NCBI GenBank assembly: GCA_021846985.1
Contig: JAJZVX010000003.1
Coordinates: forward strand, 124,001-188,000
Reading direction: 5' to 3'
DNA length: 64,000 bases
Source of the DNA: Acidobacteriota bacterium
GTDB lineage: Bacteria; Acidobacteriota; Terriglobia; Terriglobales; Acidobacteriaceae
The notes beneath the pieces are model-generated. The model worked only from the letters and a program-made list of their open reading frames with translations. It did not search any database and was not told the DNA's origin. How positions within the stretch are numbered: position 1 is the stretch's first letter; each line of letters opens with the position of its first letter. Positions 62,469 through 64,000 of the stretch are shown piece after piece. Position numbers and translations under genes: made by a program.

Positions 62469-62669
62469 GGGAAAATCGGTCCCCGCAAGGCGCGGAGCTT
62501 CCCTTGCCATCGATCCGGAGCAGAGGGCGACGCCGCGCGGCCATTCATCGCGATCCATCAAGCCGCGATGGGTACACCCTCCATCCTTCCCAAGGAATCA
62601 AGACTACCGCGGAGGGCATAAGCGCGCCACCGGCGCGCAGGGTGGACAACCGGTCCCCAGCCTGCGATG

Positions 62670-63857
62670 TCAGGCAGGGACGAGGCCTTTGGCAAACATC
62701 TGCCGGATGCCGCGGAGAGCCTGGCGGGTGCGCTCCTCGTTTTCAATGAGGGAGAAGCGGACGTGGCGGTCGCCGTGGTCGCCGAAGCCGATGCCGGGGC
62801 TGACGGCGGTTTTGGCCTCGGCAAGCATACGCTTGGAGAACTCGAGGGAGCCAAGGGACTGGTACGCCTCGGGGATTTTTGCCCAGACGAACATGGTGGC
62901 CTTGGGTGAGGGGACCGACCAGCCCAGCTTGTTGAGTCCCTCGATGAGGACATTGCGGCGGCGCTGATAGGTTTCGCAAATCTCGCGGACGCAGTCTTGG
63001 GGGCCTTCGAGAGCGGTGATGGCAGCGACCTGGATGGGGGTGAAGGTTCCGTAGTCGAAGTAGCTCTTGAGCTTGGCCAGAGCGGCGACGAGGCGGGGGT
63101 TGCCGACCATGAAGCCAACGCGCCAGCCTGGCATGTTGTAACTCTTGGAGAGGGTGAAGAACTCGACGGCGACCTCTTTGGCGCCGGGAACCTGGAGGAC
63201 GCTGGGCGGCTTGTAGCCGTCGAAGGCAATGTCGGCGTAGGCCAGATCGTGGATGAGGTGGAAGCCGTATTGGTGGGCGAGTTCGACGAGCCGGGCGAGG
63301 AAAGGCAATTCCACGCACTCAGTGGTGGGGTTGGAGGGAAAGTTGACGATGAGGGCCTTGGGGCGCGGGGTCATGCGCGGGATGAGGTCCTCAAGCTGGG
63401 CGAGGAATTCTTCCTGGTCGTGGACGGGCACGCTGACCACGTGAGCACCGGCGATGACGGGGCCATAGATGTGGATGGGGTAGGAGGGGTTGGGGACGAG
63501 GACCGTGTCGCGCGAGTCGAGGATGGCGAGACAGAGGTGGGCGATGCCCTCCTTGGAGCCAATGGTGACAATGGCTTCGGACTCGGGGTCGAGATCAACG
63601 TCGTAGCGGGACTTGTACCAGTTGCAGATGGCGCGGCGCAGACGCGGGATGCCGCGGGAGACCGAGTAGCGGTGGGTGGCGGGCTTGAGGGCCGCTTCCA
63701 CCAGCTTCTCGACGATGTGGCGGGGGGTGGCGCCATCGGGATTGCCCATGCCGAAGTCGATGATGTCTTCGCCGCGCTGGCGGGCATCGCGCTTGAGGGC
63801 GTCGGTGATGGAGAAAACGTATTGAGGGAGGCGCTGGATGCGGCTGAACTCTTCCAT
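62670..63857 (-). CDS. Class I/II aminotransferase, AlaC-like
   Basis: This 395-aa PLP-dependent aminotransferase is most like AlaC, the alanine-forming glutamate-pyruvate transaminase, though aspartate or other substrates are possible. The PLP lysine is Lys238 in FTLSKSYNMPGWRVGF, NFPSNPTTE holds the conserved Asn176, and DFGMGNPDG starts the fold. GGAG lies five bases before the ATG. Its 143-base upstream region runs to the window edge, and I see no other gene there. Confidence 0.92.
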   Translation of the reverse strand: MEEFSRIQRLPQYVFSITDALKRDARQRGEDIIDFGMGNPDGATPRHIVEKLVEAALKPATHRYSVSRGIPRLRRAICNWYKSRYDVDLDPESEAIVTIGSKEGIAHLCLAILDSRDTVLVPNPSYPIHIYGPVIAGAHVVSVPVHDQEEFLAQLEDLIPRMTPRPKALIVNFPSNPTTECVELPFLARLVELAHQYGFHLIHDLAYADIAFDGYKPPSVLQVPGAKEVAVEFFTLSKSYNMPGWRVGFMVGNPRLVAALAKLKSYFDYGTFTPIQVAAITALEGPQDCVREICETYQRRRNVLIEGLNKLGWSVPSPKATMFVWAKIPEAYQSLGSLEFSKRMLAEAKTAVSPGIGFGDHGDRHVRFSLIENEERTRQALRGIRQMFAKGLVPA

Positions 63858-64000
63858 GATGACTCCAGTGTAAAGGCAATGGTTCAGGGATTAGGGACCG
63901 AGGGAACAAGAGAACAAGAAAGCCCGATGCTCTCTGATTTGTGGATGTTGGGTTGTGGATGAGATGAAACGAGTTTAGGCGGCCAAAGCCGCCGCAGCCG

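Overview
The window is GC-rich chromosomal DNA that most likely comes from an Acidobacteriota species of the Terriglobia (Acidobacteriaceae) type. The reasons are two very large Oar-like TonB-dependent receptors that begin with a carboxypeptidase-regulatory-like domain, many Tat-exported sugar enzymes, a regulator-like membrane protein type common in that phylum, extended ribosomal proteins S6, S18, L9 and L25, and parS sites of the TGTTCCACGTGGAACA form. It is a mosaic of housekeeping clusters and carbohydrate genes. I saw no phage, insertion sequence, CRISPR array or rRNA.

Layout. 0-13.4 kb: folP, a large Lhr-type helicase, HU, a DUF2461 protein, a 35-residue membrane peptide, a lipoprotein, a PD40 propeller, a sulfatase, an M20 peptidase relic, and two paralogous isoprenylcysteine-methyltransferase-like membrane proteins that bracket the block. 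13.5-18.2 kb: an S9 dipeptidyl peptidase facing a DUF2252 gene and a Tat-exported isomerase. 18.2-23.9 kb: a forward housekeeping run of ispE, tRNA-Gln, prs, rplY, pth, rpsF, rpsR and rplI, closed by terminators. 24-37.2 kb: a GH3 beta-glucosidase, a membrane regulator-like protein, then a LacI-controlled unit made of a TonB receptor, the LacI repressor, a GH2 enzyme with exo-glucosaminidase active-site signature and an APC permease. 37.2-41.8 kb: a nitroreductase, a frameshifted GH88/105 gene, a Tat-exported Gfo/Idh/MocA plus isomerase pair, and an orphan Phd antitoxin. 42-53 kb: parB, parA, two parS sites, an SDR relic, rsmG, a C26 amidotransferase, plsC, folC, a conserved unknown gene, dnaN, a membrane protein and accD; this may lie near the replication origin. 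53.8-64 kb: nikR, cobO, rlmH, a second TonB receptor, rsfS, nadD, an alpha/beta hydrolase and an alaC-like aminotransferase.

How the genes work together. The clearest coordinated unit is at 28-37 kb. A near-identical palindrome (core TTCAAACGTTTGAA) lies just downstream of two good sigma-70 promoters. One promoter drives the receptor and the other drives the GH2-permease pair, with the repressor gene between them. This suggests uptake, trimming and import of a beta-linked amino-sugar glycan. A second candidate unit is the Tat-exported oxidoreductase-isomerase pair at 39-41.6 kb, which could act on glycosides by an oxidation-elimination route in the periplasm. The best structural oddities are five helically phased GCCT repeats upstream of the HU gene, a TonB receptor that splits the usual nadD-rsfS-rlmH group, and several gene relics.
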